Shown: positions 56,301 through 63,785, numbered from the stretch's first letter. The stretch: DNA of 64,000 nt from Aradus depressus (GCA_963662175.1 OY759215.1:60063251-60127250), one strand, 5' to 3'. Program-made: numbers and translations. Notes: generated from the letters alone by a model not told the origin.

Positions 56301-59300
56301 TCTGATAGCAGGCAATATGACTTCTTAGTTGAGGCCTGGGCATGAGTCATAATAACTAACCAATCATTAAGACCAACATTGACAAACGTTGAAAGGAACA
56401 TAAACATGACAGAAAGGTTTTATAATCACCTCCTCATATTTTGGATCTATTTTGTCAGAATAATAGCAAAAATAGTAAAAGGTGGTTACCAGGCATCGGT
56501 TGATGTGTTTCTTCATCCCTCAGTTGCACTATGAAAGGATGGATTCCATGACACTCGCTCTTCGTGTACAGCTGAGCCACAACAATTGCGTAGTTGGCCG
56601 TATGACCAACTAAAACAAGGAAATAGTTAGGGCATCAAATAAGTACTTTTAGAAATGCTAAAGAAAGTGAGAAAATACGAATGAGAAAAGTCATCAATGT
56701 CGAAATATTTTTATATCTCACAATATATATGGGGCCAAGGCTGCATTAAAGGAAGGAAATTCCCTTACAAAGGGGTAAAAGGGAATGATGGTGTAACCTG
56801 CTAGCTCTTTAACGATTATAAGATTTTTATGAAACTTCATACGTAAATATTCTTAAAAGATCCGTTCAAACTTAGACCATGCGGAAAAATAATCAGCTGA
56901 ATAATACTTTGAAAACAAATTATTCACCGAAGAATACTTTGAAAACAAATTATTCAACCTGTCATGTGCACTACAACTTATTTCTCGAATTATCTAACTT
57001 AAAATTATTAAGTGGGCATATATAGTCACTATCCTGCTCAAAGTTACTAACCAGACGAAACCCGAGTAACCTGAACATTTATAAAATTCCATCTCTATAA
57101 ATTCATATGATCCCTGCCCTCCCCCCTCCTCAGAACCTCCTTTCCCTTTCACCCATTAGGCTGAAAATCAATAAAAGTCTCCTTGTGGGGTTTTGTACAA
57201 ACTTCGTGTCGATACATTCATTATACCGGCGTTTTTTTAGTTAAGACCTTAAGAAGTCCAAGAAGTGCATCACATTCAGAGACTTCACAATTCTTATGTA
57301 TGTCTTTCCGTCTATATACATTTATTACATCGGCAGTTATTAGAGTTAACCTAATCCCCTCTTACTGATTTAGCTGAAAATGAATAGGTGTTGACGTCGT
57401 GGGGTTCTGGATACGCATATAAAATATCCTGTCGATATATTCATTTTATCGGGAGTAAACGAATCCAAACATACGAAGACATACATTTTTTTTTTTTATT
57501 GATGATTGAAATTTAAAAAATATCTCCAGAATTAGTGGACCGTATGGCGTTCAAAATTGTCATCTTTGTCAGATGGTGCAGGCTTACTATGGACTCTTCC
57601 ATATAAAACAGAGCTAAGTAAAGTGACTCACGTCCGCCAGGCCACCACTTGTACGAGGTGAGTGTGGGAGAGTGAAGTACGAACTCCTCACTGCTAGGAT
57701 CGTAGTGGGCCGTAGTCTCTAGGCCTCGGATATAGGTTCCATGGCCCATCTCAGTCTGAGAAAATAACAACTAATTAGATAAAACATATCAAACAGAGAA
57801 TCACCCAAATGCTCTTACAGTCTTTGTTGGGGGACGAGACTTTTAATAACAGAGCCTACACTCTGGTGACCCCATTATGAACGTCTTTTTTATTATTTCT
57901 CAATTACTAATCTTTCTTTTAAACCAAATGTGAATCATGTTTAGAGGATTGAATATCGAAGAAAATGGTATAGTATGAGACAATATCCTGACTCATGATG
58001 GTAGCCGCCAATACCACCGACCACTCTCCTCATCTCATGCCTGTCGACTCCCACCGCCGGCCTTCACATCGCAACAGGTGACCAAATGGCTCCAGCAGAT
58101 GGAGGATTACCTCGTCGAGGCGGACAAAGCAAATGACACCATCCGCTGTCGATATCTGAGGCTGGCAGGTCCTATCCACTGCAATGCTGCCCAAATGCAC
58201 TAATGAAGTATCTTAGTGTCGCTTGATAGTGAATACCAAGCTCTTAATCCTTCCTTTTGAATAGGTAGAGCTTAACCAGAGAAGATGAATTACTATTTGC
58301 CTAAACTAAGAGACCGGTGGCCATCTGCTTTCCTGACTAACCTAACACTAGCTGCAACTACTGGCACTCCCCCGGATACAACGCCTACTGTGGTAAAAGC
58401 TCCTGCCCCTCTATTCGCCCCACATTGGCGGCTTTTGGTGGACCTCTGGATGACCTAGAAGCAGCGGCTGTTGGATGTCGAAGAGTCGCAAAGATTCACA
58501 AGCAGCTGAACGATAATTTGCTAGCCCACATTAGACACTGCACGGAAAAAAAAGAGGGCATAAAACGAGCAGTTGCTCATCTAGCCATGCTCAAACCCGA
58601 TCAACGCCAGGTACCCGCCCCTTATGAACGGAAAACATCTGGGCCAGAGGATTAGGTAGTAGCGGATTTTTCCTGAACCAACATGGGTATGGATCGTCTG
58701 GCCCTCTAAGGACGGGTGGTGGATGTGCGCGTTCGAAAATTGCGTCCACATGTCATGCACCTTAACTTTATGAAAGAAGGATTTTCTCGATCACATATTT
58801 TACTAGAGCTTACAACTAGATTCCTGTCTAACCTGATGATATGAAGAAGATGGCGACAACACCTTTCGGGCTATTCGGACTTACCGTAATAACTTCTGGT
58901 CACCGAAAAGCTTCAAACGCTTCATGAAAGAAATTACAAAAGAACTGAATTTCTGCACAGTGTATATTCATGTAGAGCACCTGCACCTCTAAGTCAACTC
59001 ACGCGCTTCAATGGAGTATACCACAGTGGTTAACCCCGTTAAATGCACCCTGAGCTCCCCATAAGTAACATGGCATACGATTTACATCTGACAAATGTGA
59101 AGCAATAACCAAGTTTTACAAGCCCTCTACTGCCGGTGGGCTGTTCTTAGGTATGGAAAATTCTTATCTGGTGTGACCCTGAGCAACGCATTCCACAGCA
59201 GTGTTGGGCATGAATAAATCCATAAATAACGTGCTTTCCTTAATTCATTTTTTTGACACTTATGATTTCCATTAGTTCTATAGGGTCGAAGAGAAGTAAG

Positions 59301-60095
59301 GCGCTGAATAAGAAAATAAATAAATTCAACTTATGATGAAAAATAGCCCTCGTTCTACGCCCCATATGAGAGGCCATAATTTGCCCATCACCTGCGATGT
59401 CTCCACAGATAAGCCCAGATTCTTAGGCTCTTGTTAGATAGCTGATCACTCAAGCCTCAGGTAAATTAATAAGCCACTGTTCGTTTGTCCTCTAGTATGG
59501 AAGAACAGTCAAGACTGGGTGAAGTGCCTGAACTGTCAGCAGAATAAGGTATCGGGGAGCCCATTAGAGCCGTTCCAGGTTCACTAGAATCAGGATTGTC
59601 CCATTCAGCAAGCTTTTTTTTTTTTCTTTGGGAGGTACAGCATTCGTAACGGAAGGACCAGAGAGTTAAGATTATGAAGCTCATGATATGAATAAAAGTC
59701 TCTACTCTAAGTTGAGCAGGACGAGGAGTTGCAAGTGGAAAAAGAAAAAGAAGCATAAAATTGCATGAGTTTTCCTTCAAATCACCATTAGTCAACTGAT
59801 TAGGAAAAAAGTTATTAGACCTCTGTTATAAATGCCTTGAGAAAAACTACTCCGTATTTTTACCAAAAACATTCAGTGCCTAACACTCAAAAACATGGGT
59901 ACGTATAAAAAGTGATAGATGTTTACCTGGGCATAGGTTCCCATGATGTGACAGTTCCATGCCCTCCCGATCCAGTGTGCCTGCTGCTCTATAGTGCCCT
60001 GGCCCATCAGAGTTGGCAAAAACATGACGTAGTGGAGAGCGAAGGGCATCCCATCCTTCAGCACTACAGATCCCAGCATCCCTCCCAGAATGGCT
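35055..60095 (-). CDS. Peroxisomal acyl-CoA oxidase, 11 exons, lacking the N-terminus
   Basis: The CDS is complement(join(35055..35315, 39809..39958, 40777..40882, 43194..43340, 45626..45816, 50738..50900, 52055..52218, 53509..53633, 56490..56609, 57632..57755, 59927..60095)). It encodes 572 codons plus stop with every junction in phase. The enzyme performs the first, H2O2-producing step of peroxisomal fatty-acid beta-oxidation and binds FAD. Visible family marks: [20 protein letters not shown] (flavin/substrate loop), [50 protein letters not shown], and the [13 protein letters not shown] block whose first Glu is the catalytic base. The C-terminus SNL is a plausible variant PTS1. Family length is ~660-700 residues, so ~90-100 N-terminal residues are not seen. 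Confidence 0.96.
35384..35690 (+). repeat. Dispersed repeat D, two adjacent copies
   Basis: The consensus blocks are gtgaacacgataactgccg, tgtatcgacacgaaatttt, gtgt(aa)(c)cagaacccc, cgattttcagcc and a G-rich end (gaaggggg). The first copy is ~35384-35540 and the second ~35545-35690. Other copies are at 20795-20850, 27668-27746, 57120-57470 (inverted, two) and 61910-62055. It has no coding capacity and lies just upstream of the last acyl-CoA oxidase exon. Confidence 0.75.
35649..35734. repeat. 43-bp-arm palindrome
   Basis: The sequence is symmetric about 35691/35692 (ccaatatatatatattgg at the centre). Only a few mismatches occur over 43 bp per arm, and the inner 26 bp per arm are perfect. It joins the end of the second repeat D copy to an inverted copy of that end. 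It would extrude as a cruciform. Confidence 0.9.
35770..36050 (-). mobile_element. SINE copy (family S), head-truncated
   Basis: This is a well-preserved body on the minus strand, from the B box (gggttcgtaacccgaccgag) to gactcat. The A box part is missing. It lies in the last intron of the acyl-CoA oxidase gene. Confidence 0.85.
36404..36439 (-). other. Degenerate hammerhead-like motif near Penelope RT
   Basis: On the minus strand, cttgataatgccgtaacagg is followed by cgaaactatagtcgtg. TTGATAA occupies the place of CUGANGA, GCC/GGC forms a 3-bp stem, and GAAAC follows. Two core changes make it unlikely to cleave. It lies ~300 bp downstream of a Penelope-like RT fragment on the same strand, where such motifs are expected. 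Confidence 0.45.
36528..36572. repeat. 20-bp perfect palindrome with C5 loop
   Basis: Arms aaaattctgggggtattgag (36528-36547) and its complement (36553-36572) flank ccccc. It lies between the hammerhead-like motif and the Penelope RT fragment. Confidence 0.95.
36725..37161 (-). pseudogene. Penelope-like element reverse transcriptase fragment
   Basis: The frame encodes [40 protein letters not shown] and [20 protein letters not shown]. PPKLYGLPKxHK...RPIVS...YKLSK...SFDVxxLFT is the Penelope RT signature up to motif A (the FDV Asp). It diverges and stops shortly after motif A, so motifs B and C (YxDD) are absent. It is a truncated copy. Confidence 0.85.
37171..37410 (+). pseudogene. Inverted second copy of the same Penelope RT segment
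   Basis: acttggagtgtttagtggaa starts a plus-strand copy that repeats 36870-37161 in inverted order. It contains [20 protein letters not shown] and [20 protein letters not shown]. About 47 bp (the [12 protein letters not shown] region) is deleted, with a frameshift. The two copies meet head to head across a 9-bp spacer (37162-37170). Confidence 0.85.
37403..37860 (-). pseudogene. Second, different Penelope RT fragment
   Basis: Minus-strand frames give [20 protein letters not shown] (~37840-37780) and, after stops, [20 protein letters not shown] (~37690-37635) with the motif A Asp. Downstream 37403-37606 is an open frame with no recognised motif. It is a diverged Penelope copy, distinct from that at 36725. 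Confidence 0.75.
38000..39800. other. Intron, two unassigned open frames, no recognised gene
   Basis: 37995-38306 (+) encodes 103 codons ([20 protein letters not shown]...) and 38470-38742 (-) 90 codons ([20 protein letters not shown]...). Both read like protein but match no family I know, and both probably belong to mobile elements such as the adjoining Penelope copies. The rest is AT-rich. Confidence 0.35.
39809..39958 (-). CDS. Acyl-CoA oxidase exon j
   Basis: The acceptor is ctgttgcag and the donor gtaagt; phase is 0 in and 0 out. It encodes [40 protein letters not shown] and [10 protein letters not shown]. The EAHC junction with the previous exon and the LCxLYG.....N.G.FL stretch are typical of the C-terminal domain. 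Confidence 0.95.
40270..40345 (+). pseudogene. LINE reverse transcriptase catalytic-motif fragment
   Basis: The short frame [20 protein letters not shown] then ends at a TAG. YADD is the RT motif C of Jockey/CR1-type LINEs, with the usual [11 protein letters not shown] context. Only ~25 codons are recognisable. Confidence 0.6.
40777..40882 (-). CDS. Acyl-CoA oxidase exon i
   Basis: The acceptor is tgttatag and the donor gtgatt; phase is 2 in and 0 out. It encodes [20 protein letters not shown] and [15 protein letters not shown]. It completes a Gly codon from the previous exon and leads into AHCR in the next. Confidence 0.92.
40900..41770. other. Intron, no recognised feature
   Basis: AT-rich with simple runs (41270-41300 caaaaacaaaaacaaaaaaa; 41455-41515 aaatataaaatacaaaaa). 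No coding family was recognised. Confidence 0.5.
41775..42520 (-). pseudogene. R1-like LINE 3' fragment
   Basis: On the minus strand [20 protein letters not shown] and [20 protein letters not shown] (42480-42340) are followed in another frame by [20 protein letters not shown] and [12 protein letters not shown] (~42240-42135). These are homologous to 29669-30291, with frameshifts between. 41775-42060 would be the 3' UTR. It is dead. Confidence 0.75.
42560..42665. repeat. Half of a foldback repeat (family F)
   Basis: acggatcactccccccgtgc, attcctttctccctcacttc, and tggataataagaaagtcact match one arm of the foldback elements at 47.4 and 61.2 kb. Confidence 0.6.
42666..43190. other. Intron, no recognised feature
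   Basis: 42780-42900 is GC-rich and 42895-42930 (gctccctcgac...gggtgatgatgcat) resembles 21335-21365 (gctctcttgac...gggtgatgtgatgt), so both may belong to one further dispersed repeat. No gene. Confidence 0.4.
43194..43340 (-). CDS. Acyl-CoA oxidase exon h
   Basis: The acceptor is attttcttag and the donor gtatct; phase is 2 in and 2 out. It encodes [20 protein letters not shown], then [20 protein letters not shown] and AYQHTST. It follows the LQTAR(Y) block. The weak donor (GG|GTATCT) is chosen because it is the only one that keeps the phase with exon i. Confidence 0.9.
43860..44300. repeat. LTR-like repeat L1 at the 3' side of the gypsy fragment
   Basis: Shares with 46920-47300 (inverted) and 15090-15317: aattgatgaactaaa, tctgagttaagctcttaaat, cagaaaattgattctacgtt, ggatgcc, ctttcaggaaat, gaaatgcaagttaagatagc and gattaatctca. 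It overlaps the end of the minus-strand integrase frame, so it may be the element's 3' LTR or 3' region. Confidence 0.65.
44231..45205 (-). pseudogene. Ty3/gypsy integrase fragment
   Basis: From high to low coordinates: a zinc-binding part ([18 protein letters not shown], ~45195-45140), [20 protein letters not shown] and [20 protein letters not shown] (first catalytic Asp) and [39 protein letters not shown] follows, in which the second catalytic Asp of TTDRG..F is lost. After a frame change come [40 protein letters not shown] and [19 protein letters not shown] (C-terminal domain). It lacks RT and protease and is dead. Confidence 0.88.
45626..45816 (-). CDS. Acyl-CoA oxidase exon g (catalytic Glu)
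   Basis: The acceptor is ctgcctag and the donor gttact; phase is 0 in and 2 out. It encodes [40 protein letters not shown] and [24 protein letters not shown] is the conserved FAD-proximal loop. The Glu of YEGEN (codon 45663-45661 on the minus strand) is the expected general base that removes the alpha proton. Confidence 0.96.
46270..46480 (+). repeat. Degenerate ~70-bp tandem repeat, ~3 copies
   Basis: gattttaagtaaaataccaa, caattttagtgaaatgccaa and gttagttaaacaccacattc recur at about 65-70 bp, each followed by an ata(t/a)t(a/t)...gtgatt(a/g)cta segment. Low complexity and AT-rich. Confidence 0.55.
46920..47300. repeat. LTR-like repeat L1, inverted copy
   Basis: Reverse complement of the 43860-44300 repeat over ~350 bp, including the uninterrupted target region of the 15.3-kb transposon insertion. 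No adjoining internal retroelement sequence, so it may be a solo LTR. Confidence 0.7.
47333..47810. mobile_element. Foldback element (family F)
   Basis: The left arm (about 47395-47535: aatactctcttgtgtcaaat, atatacgcatata, ggccataacaggtctttctt, cagatcac) is repeated inverted at 47645-47805 (gtgatctatg, aagaaagacctgttatggcc, tatgcgtatatttgacacaa, gagagtattcat). The ~110-bp centre holds aagaaagtcaaacggaagtt. 47333-47394 is a partial third arm. No protein. A MITE or foldback transposon. Confidence 0.8.
47829..48015 (-). mobile_element. Degenerate SINE copy (family S)
   Basis: gactcatgcccgggctttaa, tttaacgagtacctgtcatc and acagactcggga retain the order of the SINE body on the minus strand. The head and part of the middle are deleted. 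Confidence 0.75.
48200..48378 (+). mobile_element. Degenerate SINE 3' half (family S)
   Basis: tcccgagcctgtacgttgtg, atttaggactcctacagtaa and ctaaagcacggacatgaatc follow the plus-strand SINE tail half. It is strongly diverged and lies 185 bp from an opposite-facing copy. Confidence 0.75.
48383..49745 (+). pseudogene. Jockey/I-type LINE fragment with RNase H
   Basis: 48430-48600 encodes [40 protein letters not shown] and [12 protein letters not shown], the post-RT thumb of Jockey-like elements. 48985-49400 encodes an RNase [36 protein letters not shown], and (after a stop) [10 protein letters not shown], with all four acidic positions visible. 49560-49740 has a C-terminal [18 protein letters not shown] zinc motif. 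An AT-rich insertion (~48700-48930) and stops break it. Confidence 0.8.
49760..50320 (-). pseudogene. Possible LINE ORF2 linker fragment
   Basis: The minus-strand frame 50315-50121 includes [20 protein letters not shown] and [13 protein letters not shown], which is like the linker between endonuclease and RT in Jockey elements. There are no catalytic motifs. Low certainty. Confidence 0.35.
50402..50580 (+). pseudogene. LINE endonuclease C-terminal fragment
   Basis: The frame encodes [20 protein letters not shown] and [16 protein letters not shown]. LDxxV...........LSSDHxPVLF is the end of the Jockey-type endonuclease; here the SDH Ser is Leu. Frameshifts follow. Confidence 0.6.
50738..50900 (-). 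CDS. Acyl-CoA oxidase exon f
   Basis: The acceptor is tttgtgtag and the donor gtatca; phase is 2 in and 0 out. It encodes [40 protein letters not shown] and [14 protein letters not shown]. The [10 protein letters not shown] motif and ...GDLxxLPE..A stretch are conserved. Confidence 0.96.
50930..52050. other. Intron, no recognised feature
   Basis: AT-rich. Frames at 51291-51512 and 51646-51921 are not protein-like by family. Nothing assignable. Confidence 0.5.
52055..52218 (-). CDS. Acyl-CoA oxidase exon e
   Basis: The acceptor is ttttggcag and the donor gtaatt; phase is 0 in and 2 out. It encodes [40 protein letters not shown] and [14 protein letters not shown]. KLTYGTMxFVR and RYSxVRRQ are hallmark family motifs. 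Confidence 0.97.
52890..53150. repeat. Degenerate repeats in intron
   Basis: agcggcggacaccctagcta then gtaagtgcttaggacccc and ggcacc recurs as aacggcggacacaccagcta, gtacgtacttaggaacgatc, ggcacc, with a partial third unit at 52910 and a fourth at ~53060. Origin unknown. Confidence 0.55.
53509..53633 (-). CDS. Acyl-CoA oxidase exon d
   Basis: The acceptor is atatttag-type (tatttag) and the donor gtattt; phase is 1 in and 0 out. It encodes [20 protein letters not shown] and [20 protein letters not shown]. VGxIGxKxG......GYLxFxxxRIPRxxMLMK is the middle beta domain signature. Confidence 0.96.
53650..56150. other. Intron, no recognised feature
   Basis: About 2.5 kb with no coding family and no long repeat I can pair inside the window. 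The frames listed by length alone (for example 55035-55235 and 55766-55993, minus) have no family motifs. A relic of an old element is possible but not shown. Confidence 0.5.
56155..56355 (+). mobile_element. SINE 3' part (family S)
   Basis: taagcgatggtcccgagcct, aaaatttaggactccc, gagtcggacttacgtccacc and catgagtcataataact follow the plus-strand SINE from the middle to the tail. 5'-truncated. Confidence 0.85.
56490..56609 (-). CDS. Acyl-CoA oxidase exon c
   Basis: The acceptor is cttgttttag and the donor gtaacc; phase is 1 in and 1 out. It encodes [39 protein letters not shown]. It joins the WWPGG of exon b and the GI of exon d in phase. Confidence 0.97.
57120..57470 (-). repeat. Dispersed repeat D, two inverted copies
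   Basis: 57165-57230 (aaaatcaataaaagtctcct, cttcgtgtcgatacattcat) and 57370-57460 (gaaaatgaataggtgttgac, tgtcgatatattcattttat) are minus-strand copies of the repeat seen at 35384. Confidence 0.65.
57632..57755 (-). CDS. Acyl-CoA oxidase exon b
   Basis: The acceptor is attttctcag and the donor gtgagt; phase is 0 in and 1 out. It encodes [41 protein letters not shown]. These are the flavin-contacting TExGHGTxxRGLETTAxYD and the middle-domain KWWPGG motifs. Confidence 0.97.
58040..58660 (+). pseudogene. Retroelement gag-like fragment
   Basis: 58070-58190 encodes [35 protein letters not shown] without a stop. This resembles a Ty3/gypsy gag opening (a W...ME....A.....D....R...L..AG pattern). 58425-58655 is an open frame ([20 protein letters not shown]...) of unclear relation. 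No pol sequence. Identification by pattern only. Confidence 0.4.
58670..59920. other. Intron, no recognised feature
   Basis: No coding family or repeat could be assigned. 58720-58790 is GC-richer and may continue the gag-bearing element. Confidence 0.4.
59927..60095 (-). CDS. Acyl-CoA oxidase exon a (first in window)
   Basis: The acceptor is ttgcgtag and the donor gtaaac; it enters with one codon base and leaves in phase 0. It encodes [40 protein letters not shown] and [16 protein letters not shown]. LHxxMFxPxxxGQGTxEQQ...xAxxxxIxGTYAQ is the N-terminal helical domain end. The upstream exons (start codon, ~90-100 residues) were not found up to 64000. Confidence 0.95.
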
Positions 60096-60149
60096 CTACG
60101 CAACAAAATTGATGTACAATAGTTAAGTATAATATGCAATAACTAGCAT

Positions 60150-60734
60150 AAATGCGGACGTGGGGGGGTCCTCAAATTTCGAGATGCAAAGAGGCGGTGT
60201 GCTTCCTATAAACTTAATCCCAAAATTTTGAACGGAAAGGGGGGGGGGGTTCGTGATCTGATGGAGGAAACAAACTCATTTTACCTTCTTGGACTGACGT
60301 CATTACCCCCAGTCTGATTTCTTATTTCTGTATATTTTCTCAATATCCTTCTGATTTTTCTTTCTCAAAATTCTTTAAATAATTATTCGTTCTTTCTTGA
60401 AACCTTTCAGCGATCTTCACCAAACAGTTTTCCTCCTACCAATTTTCACTTCTTTCTCTTAATTCTTCCCTTTCTCTTTAATAATCATACTTTTCATGAT
60501 TCCATATTATTCTTTGATGTTCCTTTTACCTTTTCACTTCATTTGGTTATATTTCATCCATAACTTATTAGGAATTTTCATATAAAAAGAGCTTACAACC
60601 TGTTGACCTCCATTTCTTCCCGTTGCGTTGTAAAATTAATTACTTCTAAGTTGAGGAACGCGGACATATTGTGGAATTTGTAATAAATAAATAAAACACA
60701 ACTTATTTTTTGAAATATTGTCTATTCCACTAAA
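60150..60734. other. Upstream sequence, no recognised gene
   Basis: Contains G10/G-rich 60236-60250 and T-rich stretches. No acyl-CoA oxidase exon on the minus strand and no other gene seen. Confidence 0.5.
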
Positions 60735-60800
60735 GATATTTATAAAACTACCGGTTTCGTTCTCACACCATCGTCAGGTCTAGTTATGAACTAGTAAAAT
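60735..60800 (-). mobile_element. Hammerhead-like motif of a retroelement end
   Basis: On the minus strand CTGACGA (60777-60771) is followed by tggtgtgagaac, GAAA (60758-60755) and the self-complementary ACCGGT (60755-60750) then A. The core CUGANGA...GAAA-ACCGGU-A order is that of retrotransposon hammerheads with a palindromic stem III that act as dimers. Stem II here is weakened (GGTGTGAGAAC), so activity is doubtful. The flanks gtggaatagaca and gttcataact are AT-rich. Confidence 0.5.
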
Positions 60801-61195
60801 TAATTAATTAAACTAATAAATTTTATGTTTATTTTATATTCATCTTTAAGCTGATTAAATTTCCTTTCTTCTTGGTGTCTTCTTTTTTCATGTTTTACTA
60901 ATTTGGGTTCGTAATGAGTGTTGAATCTCTTTATTGATAAGCTGACAGGTTATATTGCATTATTTCTATGGTAGTTCAACCTTCAAAATTTGGTTTTGTT
61001 CTATTTGCTTTTATTTTCTTGAAATTACTATAATTTTGTGGTCATTAACATTTTTACCTGGATGTAGTTTTGTCTTTCTAAATGTGTTTATGGCACCAAC
61101 CTTGCCTAGTCACCAGTTGCCATGGTGACTCCATGTTTATATAACAGAAGTAGTTCCTTATTTGGAATATGCACAAGCATAGGAGAGGAAAACAA

Positions 61196-61545
61196 ATACT
61201 CTCTTGCCAAATATACGCATAAAATGAAAAAAAATATCTCATGTGAATATAACTAAACTACATCAACATATCTTTATGGATCACTCTCCCTTCCCTTCCT
61301 TCCTCTCAAATGCCTTGAATCTTCTTCATTTCAAACTGACACTGGGTTTAAGAAAGTCATATGAAAGTTAAGGCAACAGCGGTTTTCTTTGATTCATTGT
61401 ACTTTCAGCGTAATTATGAGAGTGACTTTCTTAAACCCAGTAATGCCGGTTTGAAATCATGAAGATATGAGTTTGAAAAGGTGGAGGGGAAAGGGGGAGT
61501 GATCCATAAAAATACAGTGTGTTTAAGAAATTACGAACACATAAG
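61196..61545. mobile_element. Foldback element (family F)
   Basis: The left part (ctcttgccaaatatacgcat, tatggatcactctccc, tttcaaactgacactgggtt, taagaaagtcatatg) is mirrored on the right (gagtgactttcttaaaccca, gtaatgccggtttgaaatca, gggggagtgatccataaaaa). It is related to 47333-47810. Confidence 0.75.
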
Positions 61546-61909
61546 ATATTTTTATTTAACAGCAAATTAATACATGGAATTAAAAATGTTGCTTAGACTA
61601 GTTTACATAAATTCGCTACAATAAAATTACATTTACATATAACACGTAAATTGATGGCCCCAATTCGGGAAAATCCAAAATTTTCCATTTCATACATAGG
61701 GGGTGTTTTCGTACATCGAAAAAGGTGTTTAAAAATGACAATTTTTGAAAACAGTGATATGGAGTGTTTATATAAAGAAAATAAGTAGAGTAAAACAGTA
61801 CATTTGACTTGCCCAGCTGTACCAAGTACAGGAGCAAGTTATGAAAACCTATGTTGAGTACTCCACAATTTCATATTTTCCATTTCAAGAATGAAAAAAA
61901 AAAAAATCC

Positions 61910-62055
61910 TGTCCATTTGTGTCTGAGAACACGGTAGAATGAATAGATCGGCATGCAATTGTATGTGTATGCAGAACCACTTAAGGGCGAGACCGATTGA
62001 TTTTCAGTCAAATCTAACAAAGGGAAGAGGGGATTGGAGGGGGGCTTAACACAAA
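61910..62055 (+). repeat. Dispersed repeat D
   Basis: gtgtctgagaacacggtaga, gatcggcatgcaattgtatg, gcagaaccacttaagggcga, ttgattttcagtcaaatct and gggaagaggggattggaggg follow the 35384 repeat closely. Confidence 0.75.
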
Positions 62056-62129
62056 AAAGCAGAGGCAAAGTTGGGATTATAGTTTATCCTGTAGTGTCTG
62101 GAAAGCTAACATCACAGACTCCGTGACGC

Positions 62130-63021
62130 CGAGACATGTACGTCACGACTTATCGCTCCCTTATCATCCTACTGCTTATCCCCCCAGCTGGTCTCAATCT
62201 GACCTACATCCCGCACCCCCTCTTGCTGCGTCTTCTATGAGCGGAAATAAAGATCTGAGAAAATCAAGTGATACTTTGCAGCATCGGAGGAGAGAAGAAG
62301 AGGGTCCAGTTCTCCAGAAGAAGAGGTGAATAAGAAAGCAAATAAATCAACAATGGAAAAGCTCTTTTCTAAACGAAGATAGCCTGCTGGTAAACCTGGA
62401 AAAGCTGCAGAACACTCTACCAACAAAAGCTGACTTTAAAATGTTAGAAGAAAAATTGGAAATAGCAATTAAAGATAATAATGGACTGAAAAAGGAGTTT
62501 ACACACATCAAGGAGCAGAATAAAGAAATAACAAAAAATATGTAGTTCTTGCTTAGAAAAGTGAAATCAAAATGTTTAATATTCAGAGGATTACTGGAAA
62601 GCAAATATGACGTTAAATTAGTAAACGACCTCTGTAGTAAAACACTGGGAGTAGAAGAACCCCTCATGAACAGGGTCTACCGGATTGGTAAAGAAAAAAT
62701 GTATTAACTGAATTTATCAAAATATCGGATGTGCAGTGTATCTTAAGAAATGCTAATAAATTGAAAGGAACAGGACTATGGATCCAACGGGACTTGACAT
62801 TTACGCAAAGAAGAATTAGGAAAAAGTTTTTGGAAATAAAACATGAAATAAAAAATATTGATACCGAAGCAGAAATTCTAGTAAAAAATGATTATTATCT
62901 CAAGACTTTTTTGTGCGATGAGGAGGAGGGACTTATGACAGAAAAGAAAGAACACCTGGAAATACTGAAGAATTTACCCAACATGAAGAGCAAGGCACAT
63001 CTTACAAATCCAAAAAACTGA
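62130..63021 (+). pseudogene. LINE ORF1 (L1/CR1-like RNA-binding protein) remnant
   Basis: A coiled-coil-like stretch (62380-62540: LEKLQNTLPTKADFKMLEEK...) precedes an RRM-like segment (62560-62690: KCLIFRGLLESKYDVKLVND, LCSKTLGVEEPLMNRVYRIG). The C-terminal part is open from 62731: MQCILRNANKLKGTGLWIQR, DLTFTQRRIRKKFLEIKHEI. This coiled coil - RRM - CTD order is that of LINE ORF1 chaperones. Stops and a frameshift at ~62700 break it; no ORF2 follows. Confidence 0.65.
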
Positions 63022-63464
63022 TTTGTAAGACTCAACTTGAGTAGTTCCAAACTAAACTGTGTTAATAGTGATTATTTATGTTCTATTTTAAGTTGCAATG
63101 TGGCCGGGATTAAGATAATAAGAAGGATAAAGTAATTTTTTTTAATTTTGTTAGGGGATTTGAAGTATTTTTATTGTTTAAAACATTTATAGAAAAAAAA
63201 GATTTGAGTCCTTTGAAAAAATGTTTACTGGATTTAGACTTTGTTGGGTGAGTGCGAAAAAAGATGCAGCATTCGGTAGAGCTAAGGGCAGTTCTTTATA
63301 TAGGATTAAGTTAAATAGTATGTTTTGATGTATGCCTTCCAACGAACTATTTAAAAACTTCCGTTTCATTTTATAAACGCCAATTGTGGAATTTACTTTG
63401 TTCCACGCTACATGTGAGATGAAACTCTGATTTCTGTCAGAGGAGCTAATAACATAGCTTCCTG

Positions 63465-63785
63465 TTTGTTCCACCATTTAAAAATCCTTTCTGACGATGT
63501 TAAAAAGGTTATCTTCTATTCCGATACGTGCGGTGGACGAACACCCACGTTGTTTTTACATTTTGTAAATTATGAATCCAGCATCATTGATGAAATTAAT
63601 CACAAATTTCTTGTGAGTGATCACTCACACATGGAGTGTGACGTAGACTCACTCAGTAATTGAGCGTGCCAAGAAAAAGGCTAACATGAAAATTGACCAC
63701 CTCAACAACTGGATCCAATTGGTTCGGCACTTTAAAAGGTCCAAACCATTTAAAGCTGTCCCAATGAAATTAGCAAGATTTTTTC
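63465..63785 (+). pseudogene. Transposase-like fragment of a multicopy arthropod family
   Basis: The frame encodes FYSDTCGGRTPTLFLHFVNY and NHKFLVSDHSHMECDVDSLS, then a stop. After it in another frame come ERAKKKANMKIDHLNNWIQL and RHFKRSKPFKAVP. The SDxCGGQN...HKFLxxGHSHMExDxxH...IERAKK pattern is one I know from abundant arthropod mobile-element proteins with an RNase H-like core. The family name is uncertain. Confidence 0.6.

Noticed and set aside
61616..61837. N-terminal acyl-CoA oxidase exon
   Set aside because: No similarity to the N-terminal helical domain and no splice sites of correct phase; the first exons probably lie beyond the window.
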